From Lachnospiraceae bacterium UBA2860 (lineage in GTDB: Bacteria; Bacillota; Clostridia; Lachnospirales; Lachnospiraceae), in assembly GCA_002350625.1 (NCBI GenBank), contig DEFE01000004.1, positions 121,415 through 185,414 on the forward strand: 64,000 bases of DNA, given 5' to 3'. The position numbers were made by a program, and so were the translations under genes. Of the stretch, positions 53,255 through 62,286 are shown one piece after another. Within the stretch, counting starts at the first letter, position 1, and each line of letters opens with the position of its first letter. The notes beneath the pieces were generated by a model, which saw nothing but the letters and a program-made list of their open reading frames with translations, ran no database searches and was not told the DNA's origin.

Positions 53255-54463
53255 TCAAAGATACTTCTTCAGCGCATCAACTTTATCGAGCTTCTCCCAG
53301 GGCAGCTCGACATCTGTTCTTCCGAAATGGCCGTACGCCGCCGTCTGCTTGTAGATCGGTCTCCGGAGGTCCAGCATCTTGATGATGCCCGCCGGGCGAA
53401 GGTCAAAGTTCTCGCGGATGATCTCCGTGAGCTTCTCGTCAGAGAGTTTGCCCGTCCCGTAGGTGTTGATCATGACGGATGTCGGCTGCGCGACGCCGAT
53501 CGCGTAGCTGAGCTGGATCTCCGCCTGGTCCGCAAGTCCCGCCGCCACGATGTTCTTCGCGACATACCGGGCCGCGTAAGCCGCGGAGCGGTCGACTTTC
53601 GTGCAGTCCTTTCCGGAGAAAGCGCCGCCGCCGTGGCGCGCATAGCCGCCGTAGGTGTCGACGATGATCTTTCTGCCCGTAAGTCCCGCGTCGCCGTGCG
53701 GTCCGCCGATGACGAAGCGGCCCGTCGGGTTGACGAAGAATTTCGTCTTCTCGTCGATGAGCTCCGCCGGGAGCACCGGCTCAAAGACAAACTTCCGGAT
53801 GTCCTTGTGGATCTGCTCCTGTGTCACGTCGGGGTCGTGCTGCGTGGAGATGACGACCGCCTCGAGGCGGCACGGCTTTCCGTTCTCGTCGTATTCCACG
53901 GATACCTGCGACTTCCCGTCCGGGCGCAGATACGGAAGCGTTCCGTTCTTTCTGACCTCTGTCAGCTTTCTGCAGAGCTTGTGCGCCAGATCGATCGGGT
54001 AAGGCATAAACTCAGGCGTCTCGTTCGTGGCGTACCCGAACATCATGCCCTGGTCGCCGGCGCCGATCGCGCCGATCTCCTCGTCGGACATATTGGCCTC
54101 GAGCGCCTTGAGGTCCGCCTTTGTCTCGAGCGCGTTGTCCACGCCCATCGCGATGTCGGCCGACTGCTCGTCCATCGCGACGAAGACGGCGCAGGTGTTG
54201 CCGTCAAAGCCGGTGGCCGCGTCGTTATAGCCGATCTCGTTGATCGTCTCGCGGACGATTCTCTGATAGTCAATGTGTGCCTTCGTCGTAATCTCGCCCG
54301 TCACGAGGGCAAAGCCCGTGCACACGGCTGTCTCGCAGGCGACACGGCTCATCGGATCCTCCGCCATGCAGGCGTCGAGGATCGCGTCAGAGATCGCGTC
54401 GCAGACCTTATCGGGATGTCCTTCTGTCACGGATTCCGATGTAAATAAACGCTTTTCTCCCAT
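53255..54463 (-). CDS. metK: S-adenosylmethionine synthetase
   Basis: The 402-residue enzyme makes S-adenosylmethionine from methionine and ATP. Signature segments are [24 protein letters not shown] at the N-terminus, [16 protein letters not shown] near residue 117, and [21 protein letters not shown] with GGGAFSGKD. Length is standard. The 100 bases upstream hold no recognisable SAM riboswitch. SAM from this enzyme would supply the several methyltransferases in the window. Confidence 0.97.
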   Translation of the reverse strand: MGEKRLFTSESVTEGHPDKVCDAISDAILDACMAEDPMSRVACETAVCTGFALVTGEITTKAHIDYQRIVRETINEIGYNDAATGFDGNTCAVFVAMDEQSADIAMGVDNALETKADLKALEANMSDEEIGAIGAGDQGMMFGYATNETPEFMPYPIDLAHKLCRKLTEVRKNGTLPYLRPDGKSQVSVEYDENGKPCRLEAVVISTQHDPDVTQEQIHKDIRKFVFEPVLPAELIDEKTKFFVNPTGRFVIGGPHGDAGLTGRKIIVDTYGGYARHGGGAFSGKDCTKVDRSAAYAARYVAKNIVAAGLADQAEIQLSYAIGVAQPTSVMINTYGTGKLSDEKLTEIIRENFDLRPAGIIKMLDLRRPIYKQTAAYGHFGRTDVELPWEKLDKVDALKKYL

Positions 54464-54565
54464 AAAATGGTCTCCTTATCGTTCTATCTTAATCTACCTT
54501 AACTCAGACTTTTAACAGGTTATCACGAACAAATCCGCGCTTCAAGATACAAAGCAAAATATCTG

Positions 54566-55456
54566 TCACTTCGGCGCCTGCAGCTTCTGAAGAATCCCGA
54601 TGAGCTCCTCCTGCGAGAAGGTGTAGTCCGTGTTGCAGAAATGGCAGTTCAGCGTGACCGGCTTCCCCTCCGCGATGAGGGAGCGGATCTCGCCCCGCCC
54701 CATGGCGATCAGCGCCTTCTCGACGCGCTCCTTCGAGCAGTCGCAGTGAAATCTGACCGGCATCTCATCCATGACCTTAAAGCCAAGGGGGCCGAGCAGC
54801 TTCTTAAGGATGCTCTCGGGCGTGCCGCCCTCATTCAGCATCGTCGTGACCGGCGGCGCCGTGACGCAGGCTTTTTCGAGCGCCGCGATGATCTCCTCCG
54901 GGCAGTCGGGCATCAGCTGGATGATATAGCCGCCCGCGCAGCGCACCGTCGCCTCCTCCTTGTCCATGAGCACGCCGAGCGCCACGACGGAAGGCACCTG
55001 CTCGCTCACCGCGAAGTAGTATGTCAGGTCCTCGGCGATCTCGCCGGACCGGATGTCGACCTCCCCCGCGTACGGTTCCTTGAGGCCGATATCCTTCAGG
55101 ACGTGCAGCATGCCGCCGCCGACCGCGCCGCCCACGTCGAGTTTTCCATAGGCGTTCGGGGGCAGCATGACCTCCGGGTGTTCGACGAAGCCCTTGACCT
55201 CCCCGTGCGCGTTGGCCGTCGCCGTGATGCCGCCGATCGGTCCGTCGCACAGGAACTGGATGGTTAAGACATCCTTGTCATTTTTCATGTCCGCGCCCAT
55301 CATGAGCGCCGCCGCCATCGTGCGCCCCAGCGCCGCGCAGGCGACCGGGCTTAAGTGATGGCGCTCCCGCGCCGTTTCCGCCGTGTCACGCATCGTCACG
55401 GCAAAGGCGCGCACAAAATCATTCGCCGCCGTGCCCCTGATCAGATAATCCGCCAT
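54566..55456 (-). CDS. hslO: Redox-regulated chaperone Hsp33
   Basis: The 296-residue protein is a holdase activated by oxidative unfolding. The zinc-binding C-terminal redox switch has the canonical CxC and CxxC pairs: Cys238/Cys240 in HCDCSKE and Cys271/Cys274 in NCHFCNTDY. The N-terminal domain shows MADYLIRGTAAN and LTIQFLCDGPIGGITATAN. TAAGGAGAG precedes the start. It lies upstream of metK on the same strand with a 100-base gap, and is separated from murA by a terminator-like hairpin. Confidence 0.96.
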   Translation of the reverse strand: MADYLIRGTAANDFVRAFAVTMRDTAETARERHHLSPVACAALGRTMAAALMMGADMKNDKDVLTIQFLCDGPIGGITATANAHGEVKGFVEHPEVMLPPNAYGKLDVGGAVGGGMLHVLKDIGLKEPYAGEVDIRSGEIAEDLTYYFAVSEQVPSVVALGVLMDKEEATVRCAGGYIIQLMPDCPEEIIAALEKACVTAPPVTTMLNEGGTPESILKKLLGPLGFKVMDEMPVRFHCDCSKERVEKALIAMGRGEIRSLIAEGKPVTLNCHFCNTDYTFSQEELIGILQKLQAPK

Positions 55457-55473
55457 GTTCTCTCCTTACACAT

Positions 55474-55530
55474 AAAAGAGCAGTCCGCATAGGTGCGCTC
55501 CGCGTCGGTAGCGCCCGGACGGCCTGCTCC
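55474..55530 (-). terminator. Probable terminator of murA
   Basis: GAGCAG (55478-55483) pairs with CTGCTC (55524-55529), the stem continuing through CCG/CGG after small bulges, and the minus strand continues with TTTTATG. The long inner loop makes the structure less certain. Confidence 0.55.
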
Positions 55531-55554
55531 GTTTATTCCTTCTTTAAACTGCTT

Positions 55555-56847
55555 TCAGCCAACCCTCAGCTCGAACTTCCGGATCTCCTTCTCGGAGCTG
55601 ACGGTCTCGATCTCCGCGCCGAGGAGCCTCAGCTTCGCGTCAAAGTCCTCATACCCGCGCTGGATGTAGACGATATCGTCGACGATGGTGAAGCCGTCTG
55701 CCGCGAGGCCCGCAATCACGAGCGCCGCGCCTGCGCGGAGGTCCGGTGAAGAGACGCGCGCCCCTGTGAGCTGCGGCACGCCGTCGATGATCGCCGTGTT
55801 GCCCTCGACCTTGACATTTGCGCCCATGCGGGACAGCTCGTCGACGTACTTGAAGCGGTTCTCGAAGATGCTCTCCGTCACGATCGACGTGCCCTGCGCA
55901 AGCGCGAGCACCGCGCTGATCTGCGGCTGCATGTCCGTCGGATAGCCCGGATACGGCAGCGTCTTGATATGCGTCCTGTTCAGCCGCTTTGAGGCGACGA
56001 CGCGCACGGAGTCGTCTCCCTCCTCGACCTCGCAGCCGATCTCGTTGAGCTTGGCCGTGATGGCCTCGAGATGCTTCGGAATGACATTCTTAAGGACGAC
56101 GTCGCCCTTGGTCGCCGCCGCTGCGAACATATACGTGCCCGCTTCGATCATGTCCGGCACGATGCTGTAGGTGCAGCCGTGGAATTTCTCGACGCCGCGG
56201 ATGCGGATCACATCCGTGCCCGCGCCCTTGATGTCCGCGCCCATGCTGTTGAGGAAGTTCGCGGCATCGACGACATGCGGCTCTTTGGCGGCATTTTCGA
56301 TGATGGTCCTGCCCTCCGCGCGGGAGGCCGCCATCATGATATTGATCGTCGCGCCGACAGACACGACGTCAAGGAAAATATGCGCGCCCCTCATGTGGTC
56401 GCACTTTGCGATGATATTGCCGCGGGAAATGTTGACGTCCGCGCCGATCGCGCGGAAACCCTTGAGGTGCTGATCAATCGGACGGCTGCCGATATTACAT
56501 CCGCCCGGAAGCGGAACCTCCGCCTCCTGATATTTTCCGAGTAGCGCGCCGAGCAGATAATAAGAGGCGCGGATCTTTTTTATACTCTCATAATCAACCG
56601 AACAGTTGCGGATCGTCGCCCCGTTGATCTCGACCGTGTGGCGGTCCAGGCGTCTTACATGGGCACCGATCTTCTCGATTGCTTCAATCAGAACGTTGAT
56701 ATCATTGACGTCCGGCAGATTCTCCAGCGTCACCGTTTCATCCGACATAATCGCCGCGGACAGAATCGGCAGCGCAGCATTCTTTGCTCCGGCGATTTCC
56801 ACTTCTCCCACAAGCGGGATACCGCCTTTGATAATATACTGTTCCAT
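55555..56847 (-). CDS. murA: UDP-N-acetylglucosamine 1-carboxyvinyltransferase
   Basis: The start at 56847 (MEQYIIKGGIPLVGEVEIAG) fits the family; the frame extends to 56904 without support. The 430-residue enzyme transfers enolpyruvate from PEP to UDP-GlcNAc, the first committed step of peptidoglycan synthesis. The active-site cysteine is in PGGCNIGSRP (Cys117), so it should be fosfomycin-sensitive. AGAKNAALPIL and the C-terminal DLRAGAALVIAGLAADG are also typical. A promoter about 230 bases upstream implies a long leader. Confidence 0.96.
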   Translation of the reverse strand: MEQYIIKGGIPLVGEVEIAGAKNAALPILSAAIMSDETVTLENLPDVNDINVLIEAIEKIGAHVRRLDRHTVEINGATIRNCSVDYESIKKIRASYYLLGALLGKYQEAEVPLPGGCNIGSRPIDQHLKGFRAIGADVNISRGNIIAKCDHMRGAHIFLDVVSVGATINIMMAASRAEGRTIIENAAKEPHVVDAANFLNSMGADIKGAGTDVIRIRGVEKFHGCTYSIVPDMIEAGTYMFAAAATKGDVVLKNVIPKHLEAITAKLNEIGCEVEEGDDSVRVVASKRLNRTHIKTLPYPGYPTDMQPQISAVLALAQGTSIVTESIFENRFKYVDELSRMGANVKVEGNTAIIDGVPQLTGARVSSPDLRAGAALVIAGLAADGFTIVDDIVYIQRGYEDFDAKLRLLGAEIETVSSEKEIRKFELRVG

Positions 56848-57076
56848 AGATAGCCTCTTCCCCTTATGCGTGTTTGCTGGTACCTCGCCGCGCTTCCCCT
56901 TCATGCAGCGAATGCACCGCCTATGACGCGCGCATGTCCTTTCTCTCCCCCTGCGCCGTCACGATCTCTCCCTCGATTGAAACAGGCCGGCGTCATCGTG
57001 TCCCCACACGTTCCGCCGCAGTCAGACCGCACGAACTGACATCCGTACGCTTTACATAATCTGACCATATAGTGGT

Positions 57077-57105
57077 ATATTAACCGATCTTTAATATTTT
57101 GTAAA
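57077..57105 (-). promoter_or_regulatory. Candidate sigma-A promoter of murA
   Basis: On the minus strand TTTACA (57100-57105) and TAATAT (57077-57082) are 17 bases apart in an A+T-rich patch. The leader to the murA ATG would be about 220 bases; I see no known riboswitch in it. Confidence 0.6.
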
Positions 57106-57127
57106 CATTTAATCCGGATTTTTCTAA

Positions 57128-58783
57128 TTATGACGCCTGCAGCGCGTTCATAAATGCCGGGATCAGCTGCTTCTTTCTGGACACCACCTTCGGCAGTTCC
57201 ACGCAGTTTTCCTCAATTTCGGCGCCGAAAGCATCCCGCACGAGCCGCTCGCTCCCTGTCCCGTAGCAGAGGAGCCGCGTGCTCTCCGACAGGATGTCCG
57301 TCAGCATGAAGAAAACCATCTGCGTCCCGCCGCGGCCGCACTCCACCTCGAGCTGCGGAAGCAGCGTCTCCGCGATATCCTTCAGCTCGTCGCGGTCCAT
57401 CGAGCTGATCTGCCCGACGCCGAACACCGTCTCGCCGAAGATGAACTTCTTATAATCCTGATGCAGGATCTCGTCCGCGGTCTTGCCCTTCAGGTTGCTG
57501 CCGGCGCGGAACATCTCCTTCGCAAATGTCTCGATCTCGATTCCGGCAAGCGCAGCGAGCGCCCGGCCGGCCGTCTCGTCCCGCGGCGTGCAGGTCGGCG
57601 AGCGGAAAAGAAGCGTGTCCGAGACGATCGCCGCGCACATAAGGCCCGCGATTTCGGGCGGAATGTCGACGCCCGCTTCCCGGTACATCGAATAGAGAAT
57701 CGTGCAGGTGCAGCCGACCGGCTCGCCCCGGAAGAACACCGGCTGCATCGTCTCCACCGTGCCGATGCGGTGGTGGTCGATGATCTCCAGGATCTCCGCC
57801 TCCCTCAGATTGTCCACCGCCTGCGATTCCTCGGTGTGATCCACCAGGATGATCTGTTTTTTGCGCGCATTGATCACGTTGCGGCGGGACACCATGCCGA
57901 CATAGCGGCCGTTGTGATCGAGCACCGGGAAATCCCGGTGGCGGTGCCGGCTCATCGTGTCCTTCAGGTCATCCAGGAAATCCTCCTCCCGGAACGTGAT
58001 GAGTCCCTTCCGCCGCATGAACCATTTGACGGGTATGCTCTGGCTGATCAGGCGCGCGACCGTATACGTATCGAAGGTCGTGCCGATCACGACGCACTCC
58101 GCTTCTTCCGCATTCCGGCGGACCTGCTCCGAGACCGTCGCGGCCAGCGTCACGACGAGGCAGCTCGCCCCCTCGCTGATCGCGAGCAGCTGATTTTCCT
58201 CCCGGTCGCTCAGGATCACGAGATCATCCTTTGAAATCTGTGTCTGCAGCACCTCCGGCGTCCCGGCCCCGATCAGCACGTTGCCCTGCGTAAAGTATCC
58301 GTGCGGATTGCCGACAAGCACCCTGCCGTTCAGCGTCGCCGCGATATCGTAATACTTCGTCTTCGCGTCCGACATGATCGTCTTCGCATAGGCGTCGATA
58401 TAATAATTGGCGATATCGCTCACCGTGATAATCCCTTCCAGCATCCCGTCCCTCGACAGGATGGGCAGCGTCACGGTCTCGCTCTCCCGCATATATTCCC
58501 AGGCCATGCGCACCGTGATGTCGTTCGGCGCACCCTCCGCCTCGCTGATGTCGATATCCGTGACCTGCGTGCCGACATTCGGCAGATAGCGCGGCGGCTC
58601 GTACCCGAAGCGCTTCAGCGCGTACTCTGTCTCCTCGTTGATCTGCCCCGCGCGGCAGGCCACGTATTTCTGCGTCCCGTTCACCGCATTTTTCAGATAG
58701 GCGTAGGATATGGCCGCACAGATTGAATCCGTATCCGGATTTTTGTGGCCGACGATGTAGATATTGTCTTCTCTGATTCGCAT
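57128..58783 (-). CDS. Family II manganese-dependent inorganic pyrophosphatase with CBS and DRTGG domains
   Basis: The start at 58783 follows AGAGGTG; the frame extends six codons further without support. The 551-residue protein hydrolyses pyrophosphate. The DHH core starts with YIVGHKNPDTDSICAAISYAYL, is interrupted by an insert (about residues 65-305) holding two CBS repeats flanking a DRTGG domain, and resumes with VDHTEESQAV, EIIDHHRIG and a DHHA2 domain ending in RKKQLIPAFMNAL. In related clostridial enzymes the CBS pair binds adenine nucleotides and the DRTGG version is activated by diadenosine polyphosphates, which would tie activity to energy or stress state. Confidence 0.94.
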   Translation of the reverse strand: MRIREDNIYIVGHKNPDTDSICAAISYAYLKNAVNGTQKYVACRAGQINEETEYALKRFGYEPPRYLPNVGTQVTDIDISEAEGAPNDITVRMAWEYMRESETVTLPILSRDGMLEGIITVSDIANYYIDAYAKTIMSDAKTKYYDIAATLNGRVLVGNPHGYFTQGNVLIGAGTPEVLQTQISKDDLVILSDREENQLLAISEGASCLVVTLAATVSEQVRRNAEEAECVVIGTTFDTYTVARLISQSIPVKWFMRRKGLITFREEDFLDDLKDTMSRHRHRDFPVLDHNGRYVGMVSRRNVINARKKQIILVDHTEESQAVDNLREAEILEIIDHHRIGTVETMQPVFFRGEPVGCTCTILYSMYREAGVDIPPEIAGLMCAAIVSDTLLFRSPTCTPRDETAGRALAALAGIEIETFAKEMFRAGSNLKGKTADEILHQDYKKFIFGETVFGVGQISSMDRDELKDIAETLLPQLEVECGRGGTQMVFFMLTDILSESTRLLCYGTGSERLVRDAFGAEIEENCVELPKVVSRKKQLIPAFMNALQAS

Positions 58784-58829
58784 GTATTCACCTCTAAGCA
58801 ACAGTTTATCTCTGACGGGATTTGTCCCT

Positions 58830-59585
58830 TCAGTCTTTCAGATCCAGTTCGACCGGGCAGTGGTCCGACCCGTAGATCTCCGTGTGGATCTTCGCGTCCT
58901 CTAGACGGTCCGCGAGCCGCTCCGACGCGATGAAGTAGTCGATTCTCCACCCCGCGTTGTTCTCCCTGGCGCGCCCCCTGTAGGACCACCAGGAATAAAT
59001 CCCGGCCTCCTCCGGATAGAAATGCCGGAAGGTGTCGATAAATCCGCTGTCGAGCGCGGCGGTGAGCTTGCCTCTCTCCTCATCCGTAAACCCGGCGTTC
59101 ATATGATTCGTCTTCGGGTTCTTCAGGTCAATCTCCTCGTGCGCCACATTGAGATCGCCGCACCAGATCACGGGCTTCTTCCTGTCGAGCTCTTTTACAT
59201 AGGAAAGAAATGCGTCCTCCCAGCGCATGCGGTATTCGAGCCTTCTGAGGCCGTCCTGCGAATTCGGCGTATAGACCGTGAGGAAGTAAAACTCCGGAAA
59301 CTCCAGCGTGATCACACGGCCCTCGTGATCGTGCTCATCCGCCCCGATGCCGTACTGAACGGAGAGCGGCTCCATTTTCGAAAAGATCGCCGTGCCCGAG
59401 TACCCCTTCTTCTCAGCGTAATTCCAGAACTGCAGGTAGCCGGGCAGGTCAAGCTCGATCTGTCCCTCCTGCAGCTTCGTCTCCTGCAGGCAGAAAAGAT
59501 CTGCGTCCGCCGCCGCAAATACCTCCATAAAGTTCTTCTTCACGACCGCCCTAAGGCCGTTCACGTTCCAGGAAATGCACTTCAT
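58830..59585 (-). CDS. xth: Exodeoxyribonuclease III
   Basis: The start at 59585 (MKCISWNVNGLRAV) has GGAGG upstream and overlaps the GNAT stop by four bases. The 251-residue enzyme is an AP endonuclease and 3'-5' exonuclease of base-excision repair. Catalytic segments are FCLQETKLQEGQ (metal Glu), VYTPNSQDGLRRLEYR, WCGDLNVAHEEIDL (Asp and Asn), WSYRGRARENNAGWRIDYF and the terminal GSDHCPVELDL (catalytic His). Length is that of the ExoA subgroup. Confidence 0.96.
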   Translation of the reverse strand: MKCISWNVNGLRAVVKKNFMEVFAAADADLFCLQETKLQEGQIELDLPGYLQFWNYAEKKGYSGTAIFSKMEPLSVQYGIGADEHDHEGRVITLEFPEFYFLTVYTPNSQDGLRRLEYRMRWEDAFLSYVKELDRKKPVIWCGDLNVAHEEIDLKNPKTNHMNAGFTDEERGKLTAALDSGFIDTFRHFYPEEAGIYSWWSYRGRARENNAGWRIDYFIASERLADRLEDAKIHTEIYGSDHCPVELDLKD

Positions 59586-60058
59586 AAGATAACCTCCATC
59601 TCCTTCTTCAGCATCCGCATGCCCTGCGCCTCGTAAAACCGCATGGCCGTCTCGTTCGAGGCCCACACGTTGAGCGTCAGATGGTAGCAGCCCGCCTCCT
59701 TCGCGAAGCTCTTTATATAGGAAAAGATCTGCTTGCCGACGCCGAGGCCTCTGGCGCGTTCGTGCACGCACAGATCATCGATATACAGCTCCCGCCGGTC
59801 GACGAGAACGTTGCTGCCTTCATAGTTGAGAAGCACACAGAAGCCGTAGCCGAGGACCTCGTCGTTTTCATCCACGCCGACGAAGATCGGCCGCGTGTCA
59901 TCCTTAAGCAGGATCTCCAGCTCCTCCTTGTGATACTTCTGCTCATCCCGCTTAAAGAGATCGGGCCTGCCGTCACTGTGCACATTGCAGACCTGCGTCA
60001 AAAGCTCCAGGATCATCGGGATATCCTTCTCCTCAGCTCTTCTGACTCTCACCTTCAT
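59582..60058 (-). CDS. GNAT-family N-acetyltransferase
   Basis: The 158-residue protein has the GNAT fold: N-terminal RVRRAEEKDIPMILELL, the acetyl-CoA loop CVHERARGLGVGKQIFSYI (about residues 113-131, pattern RxxGxG) and a C-terminal NVWASNETAMRFYEAQGM. The acceptor molecule is unknown. Its stop overlaps the exonuclease III start (ATGA), so the two are translated from one mRNA. Confidence 0.9.
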   Translation of the reverse strand: MKVRVRRAEEKDIPMILELLTQVCNVHSDGRPDLFKRDEQKYHKEELEILLKDDTRPIFVGVDENDEVLGYGFCVLLNYEGSNVLVDRRELYIDDLCVHERARGLGVGKQIFSYIKSFAKEAGCYHLTLNVWASNETAMRFYEAQGMRMLKKEMEVIL

Positions 60059-60145
60059 ATGCCTGCGCCTCCAAATTCAGAAACTGATTTTTTCCTTTTG
60101 TCAATCGCTATTATACTGGATTTTCAATTATTTTTTTAGTAAAAA

Positions 60146-60174
60146 TTGACAAAATTAAGAAAGCATCATATAAT
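60146..60174 (+). promoter_or_regulatory. Consensus sigma-A promoter
   Basis: TTGACA (60146-60151) and TATAAT (60169-60174) match consensus fully with a 17-base spacer, preceded by an A/T-rich stretch like an UP element. It drives the DUF6465 gene; transcription would start about 38 bases before the ATG. This is the strongest promoter seen in the window. Confidence 0.92.
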
Positions 60175-60218
60175 GACGAGCGTTAGAGATATCTTTTGTG
60201 TGTTATTAGGAGGTTATT

Positions 60219-60743
60219 ATGACACCGGTTAAGAAAACTGCGAAGCAGGCTGAAGACGTGAAGGTCGAAGCTGCAAAGACAGGGGCGCCGGCTGCAGAAG
60301 AAAAGGCAGCGAAGGCTCCTGCCAAGAAGGCAACAAAGAAAACTGCTGAGAAGAAGGCTGAGCCGAAGAAGGCCGCCGAGAAGAAAGCTGAGCCGAAGAA
60401 GGTTGCTGAGCCGAAGAAGGTCGCCGAGAAGGCTAAGGCTGAGGTCAAGAAGGTCGCTGAGAAGGCTAAGGCTGAGGTCAAGAAGGCTCCGGCTAAGGCT
60501 GCTGCCAAGAAGGCTCCTGCGAAGGCTGCCAAGACTGCTGATCCGGAAGCGACGGTCACGATCGAATATATGGGCGGACAGTTCGTCGCCAAGAAGGTCC
60601 TTGACAAGGCTGTTGCTGCTTACAAAGCTGCCCACAAGGATGCCGCGATCAAGAAGATCGATCTGTACATCAAGCCGGAAGAAGGCGTCGCTTACTACGT
60701 CGTCGACGGCGAAGGCTCTGAAGATTTCAAGGTCGAGCTGTAA
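60219..60743 (+). CDS. Lys/Ala-rich histone-like protein with C-terminal DUF6465 domain
   Basis: The 174-residue protein has two parts. Residues 1 to about 108 are a basic low-complexity arm of Lys, Ala, Pro and Glu with repeated units (KKAEPKKAAE, AEKAKAEVKKV), similar in composition to histone H1 tails. Residues about 110-174 form a compact domain (ATVTIEYMGGQFVAKKVLDK, KKIDLYIKPEEGVAYYVVDG) that I recognise as DUF6465 of Lachnospiraceae and relatives. TAGGAGG lies upstream of the ATG and the promoter is perfect consensus, so the protein is likely abundant. Nucleic-acid binding is inferred from composition only. Confidence 0.8.
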   Translation: MTPVKKTAKQAEDVKVEAAKTGAPAAEEKAAKAPAKKATKKTAEKKAEPKKAAEKKAEPKKVAEPKKVAEKAKAEVKKVAEKAKAEVKKAPAKAAAKKAPAKAAKTADPEATVTIEYMGGQFVAKKVLDKAVAAYKAAHKDAAIKKIDLYIKPEEGVAYYVVDGEGSEDFKVEL

Positions 60744-60748
60744 AAAAC

Positions 60749-60775
60749 ATGACAAGGGGTCAGACCCCCTGTCAT
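60749..60775. repeat. REP-like 27-base palindrome, copy 4
   Basis: Arms ATGACAAGGGGTC / GACCCCCTGTCAT around a central A, with one arm mismatch. It lies 5 bases after the DUF6465 stop and directly before a terminator hairpin whose arms resemble it. Confidence 0.9.
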
Positions 60776-60780
60776 AAAAA

Positions 60781-60816
60781 AATCAGACAAGGGATGATCC
60801 CTTGTCTGATTTTTTA
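60781..60816. terminator. Bidirectional terminator between DUF6465 gene and L,D-transpeptidase
   Basis: A perfect 15-base-pair palindrome, arms AATCAGACAAGGGAT and its complement around one G, is followed by T on the plus strand and by T on the minus strand (A run just upstream). The inner GACAAGGG arms are shared with the REP palindrome next to it. Confidence 0.9.
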
Positions 60817-60825
60817 TGCCTTGCC

Positions 60826-62208
60826 TCACCACGGCCGGTTATACACCTTGACTCTGGTGCCGATCGGCACGGTGTCGAAGATCCACTTCGCGTTGCTGAG
60901 ACCCACGCGCACACAGCCGTGAGAGATCGAAACGCCCAGCGATCCGTCGATCAGATGGACCGGCGTCTCCGACATGTCATAGATGACGGAGTGGAAGCCC
61001 TGGTCTCCGTTGAAGACCGAGAAATACCAGCACTTCGCGGAGTCGTGATTCGTCGTGAAATACGTCCGCTTCAGGAAGATCCGGAAGCTGCCGACACCGG
61101 TCGGCGTGCTCGGCGCACCGACGACGCACGGGAAGGACATGATCTTCTCCCAGTTATAGCGCTCTCCGGTGAACACATAGACCATGTGCTTGCCCTGATT
61201 GACAAGAATCAGATATTTCGTCTTGCTGCTCAGAATATCCGCGAGGGCGTATTCATTGTCCTTGAGGTACGGGAACACCTTCTTCTTCGCCTTGCGATAG
61301 GCGGAAGACGTGCTGTCATATTCCGCATTTCCGCGCATGCCGGCGAGCATGCCCGTCTTCACGAAATACTTGATCGCCCCGGCGTCATCCTGCTTCTTCC
61401 AGTACTTATAAGCCGACGCGTTGTTCTTCGTGAAAAACTCAAAATCATAGATCTTGGAGAGATCAATCTTCTTGCTGCCGTACTTATAGTACGAGATCGG
61501 ATCTACGAGATTGGGGCAGGCTGTGATCTTCCCCTTCTTATAGCCCTTCTTCTGATAGTACTCATAGTACCGGGACCAGGTCTGCCCGCAGATCACCCGG
61601 AGCGTCGGATTCGCGTTGTAATACCACAAGACATTGAAATCCGGCGAAGCCTGGTGCTTCCTCTTGATGCCCTTCTTTACGAAGTACTTAATCGCGCCGT
61701 AATCGTCATCCGCGTATTTCTTCCGCACCGACGCATACTTGCCGATATAATAGTAAAAATCATAGACGCGGCTGTAAGACTTGTTGTTGTAGCTTGTCAC
61801 CGGGTCCTTGATCTTGTCGTCCCAGCCGGTCGTCGTGCGGTTCTCCGCGAAGCCCTTCTTCATATAGTGCGCGACATAAGACGCATAGTCCTTGCCATAC
61901 GCTTTTCTGAGGTCCGCATTCGCGTGCCTGTAAGACTTCACGCTGAACGTGCTGATCGCCTGTTCGCCTTCCGGAATGCCATTTTTGACAAAGTACTTGA
62001 TAACCTCTTCCCCGCTCTCGCCCGCGAGCTCGGGATGCACCTTCGTCGTATAATACTCATAGTCATAGACGCGCTTATAGTTCGTTCCGTTATACTTCGT
62101 CGTATATTTCGCGGCCATCACCGTAAATGCGTCAAGCATCATCACGCTGACGACGGCTGCCAGTATAAGCACACATTTCTTCAAAACAGATCCTGCGCCC
62201 GTCTTCAT
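60826..62208 (-). CDS. L,D-transpeptidase (YkuD) with N-terminal repeat modules, paralogue 1
   Basis: The 460-residue secreted protein starts with a signal peptide (hydrophobic residues 9-30). Residues about 35-310 contain about three copies of an 80-90-residue module with the skeleton YDxxYYxxxxP...AIKYFVKxGI...FxVxxYxxxNxxLR...YxxYYxxKG. The YkuD domain is C-terminal (ILVNQGKHMVYVFTG start, catalytic motif SISHGCVRVGLSNAKW with Cys432). It makes 3-3 peptidoglycan cross-links or attaches proteins to the wall. AAAGGGGAG precedes the ATG. It lies 78 bases downstream of its paralogue on the same strand. Confidence 0.92.
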   Translation of the reverse strand: MKTGAGSVLKKCVLILAAVVSVMMLDAFTVMAAKYTTKYNGTNYKRVYDYEYYTTKVHPELAGESGEEVIKYFVKNGIPEGEQAISTFSVKSYRHANADLRKAYGKDYASYVAHYMKKGFAENRTTTGWDDKIKDPVTSYNNKSYSRVYDFYYYIGKYASVRKKYADDDYGAIKYFVKKGIKRKHQASPDFNVLWYYNANPTLRVICGQTWSRYYEYYQKKGYKKGKITACPNLVDPISYYKYGSKKIDLSKIYDFEFFTKNNASAYKYWKKQDDAGAIKYFVKTGMLAGMRGNAEYDSTSSAYRKAKKKVFPYLKDNEYALADILSSKTKYLILVNQGKHMVYVFTGERYNWEKIMSFPCVVGAPSTPTGVGSFRIFLKRTYFTTNHDSAKCWYFSVFNGDQGFHSVIYDMSETPVHLIDGSLGVSISHGCVRVGLSNAKWIFDTVPIGTRVKVYNRPW

Positions 62209-62286
62209 CTATGCGACTCCCCTTTCTGTCTTAGTTTTTTCTATCAGTCCCTATTCCCCGGCCTTTCGCAAATGCCGGCTGTTCTT

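Noticed and set aside
54464..54565. SAM riboswitch upstream of metK
   Set aside because: The leader is short and A+T-rich; none of the helices or conserved bases of SAM-I or related riboswitches could be recognised.
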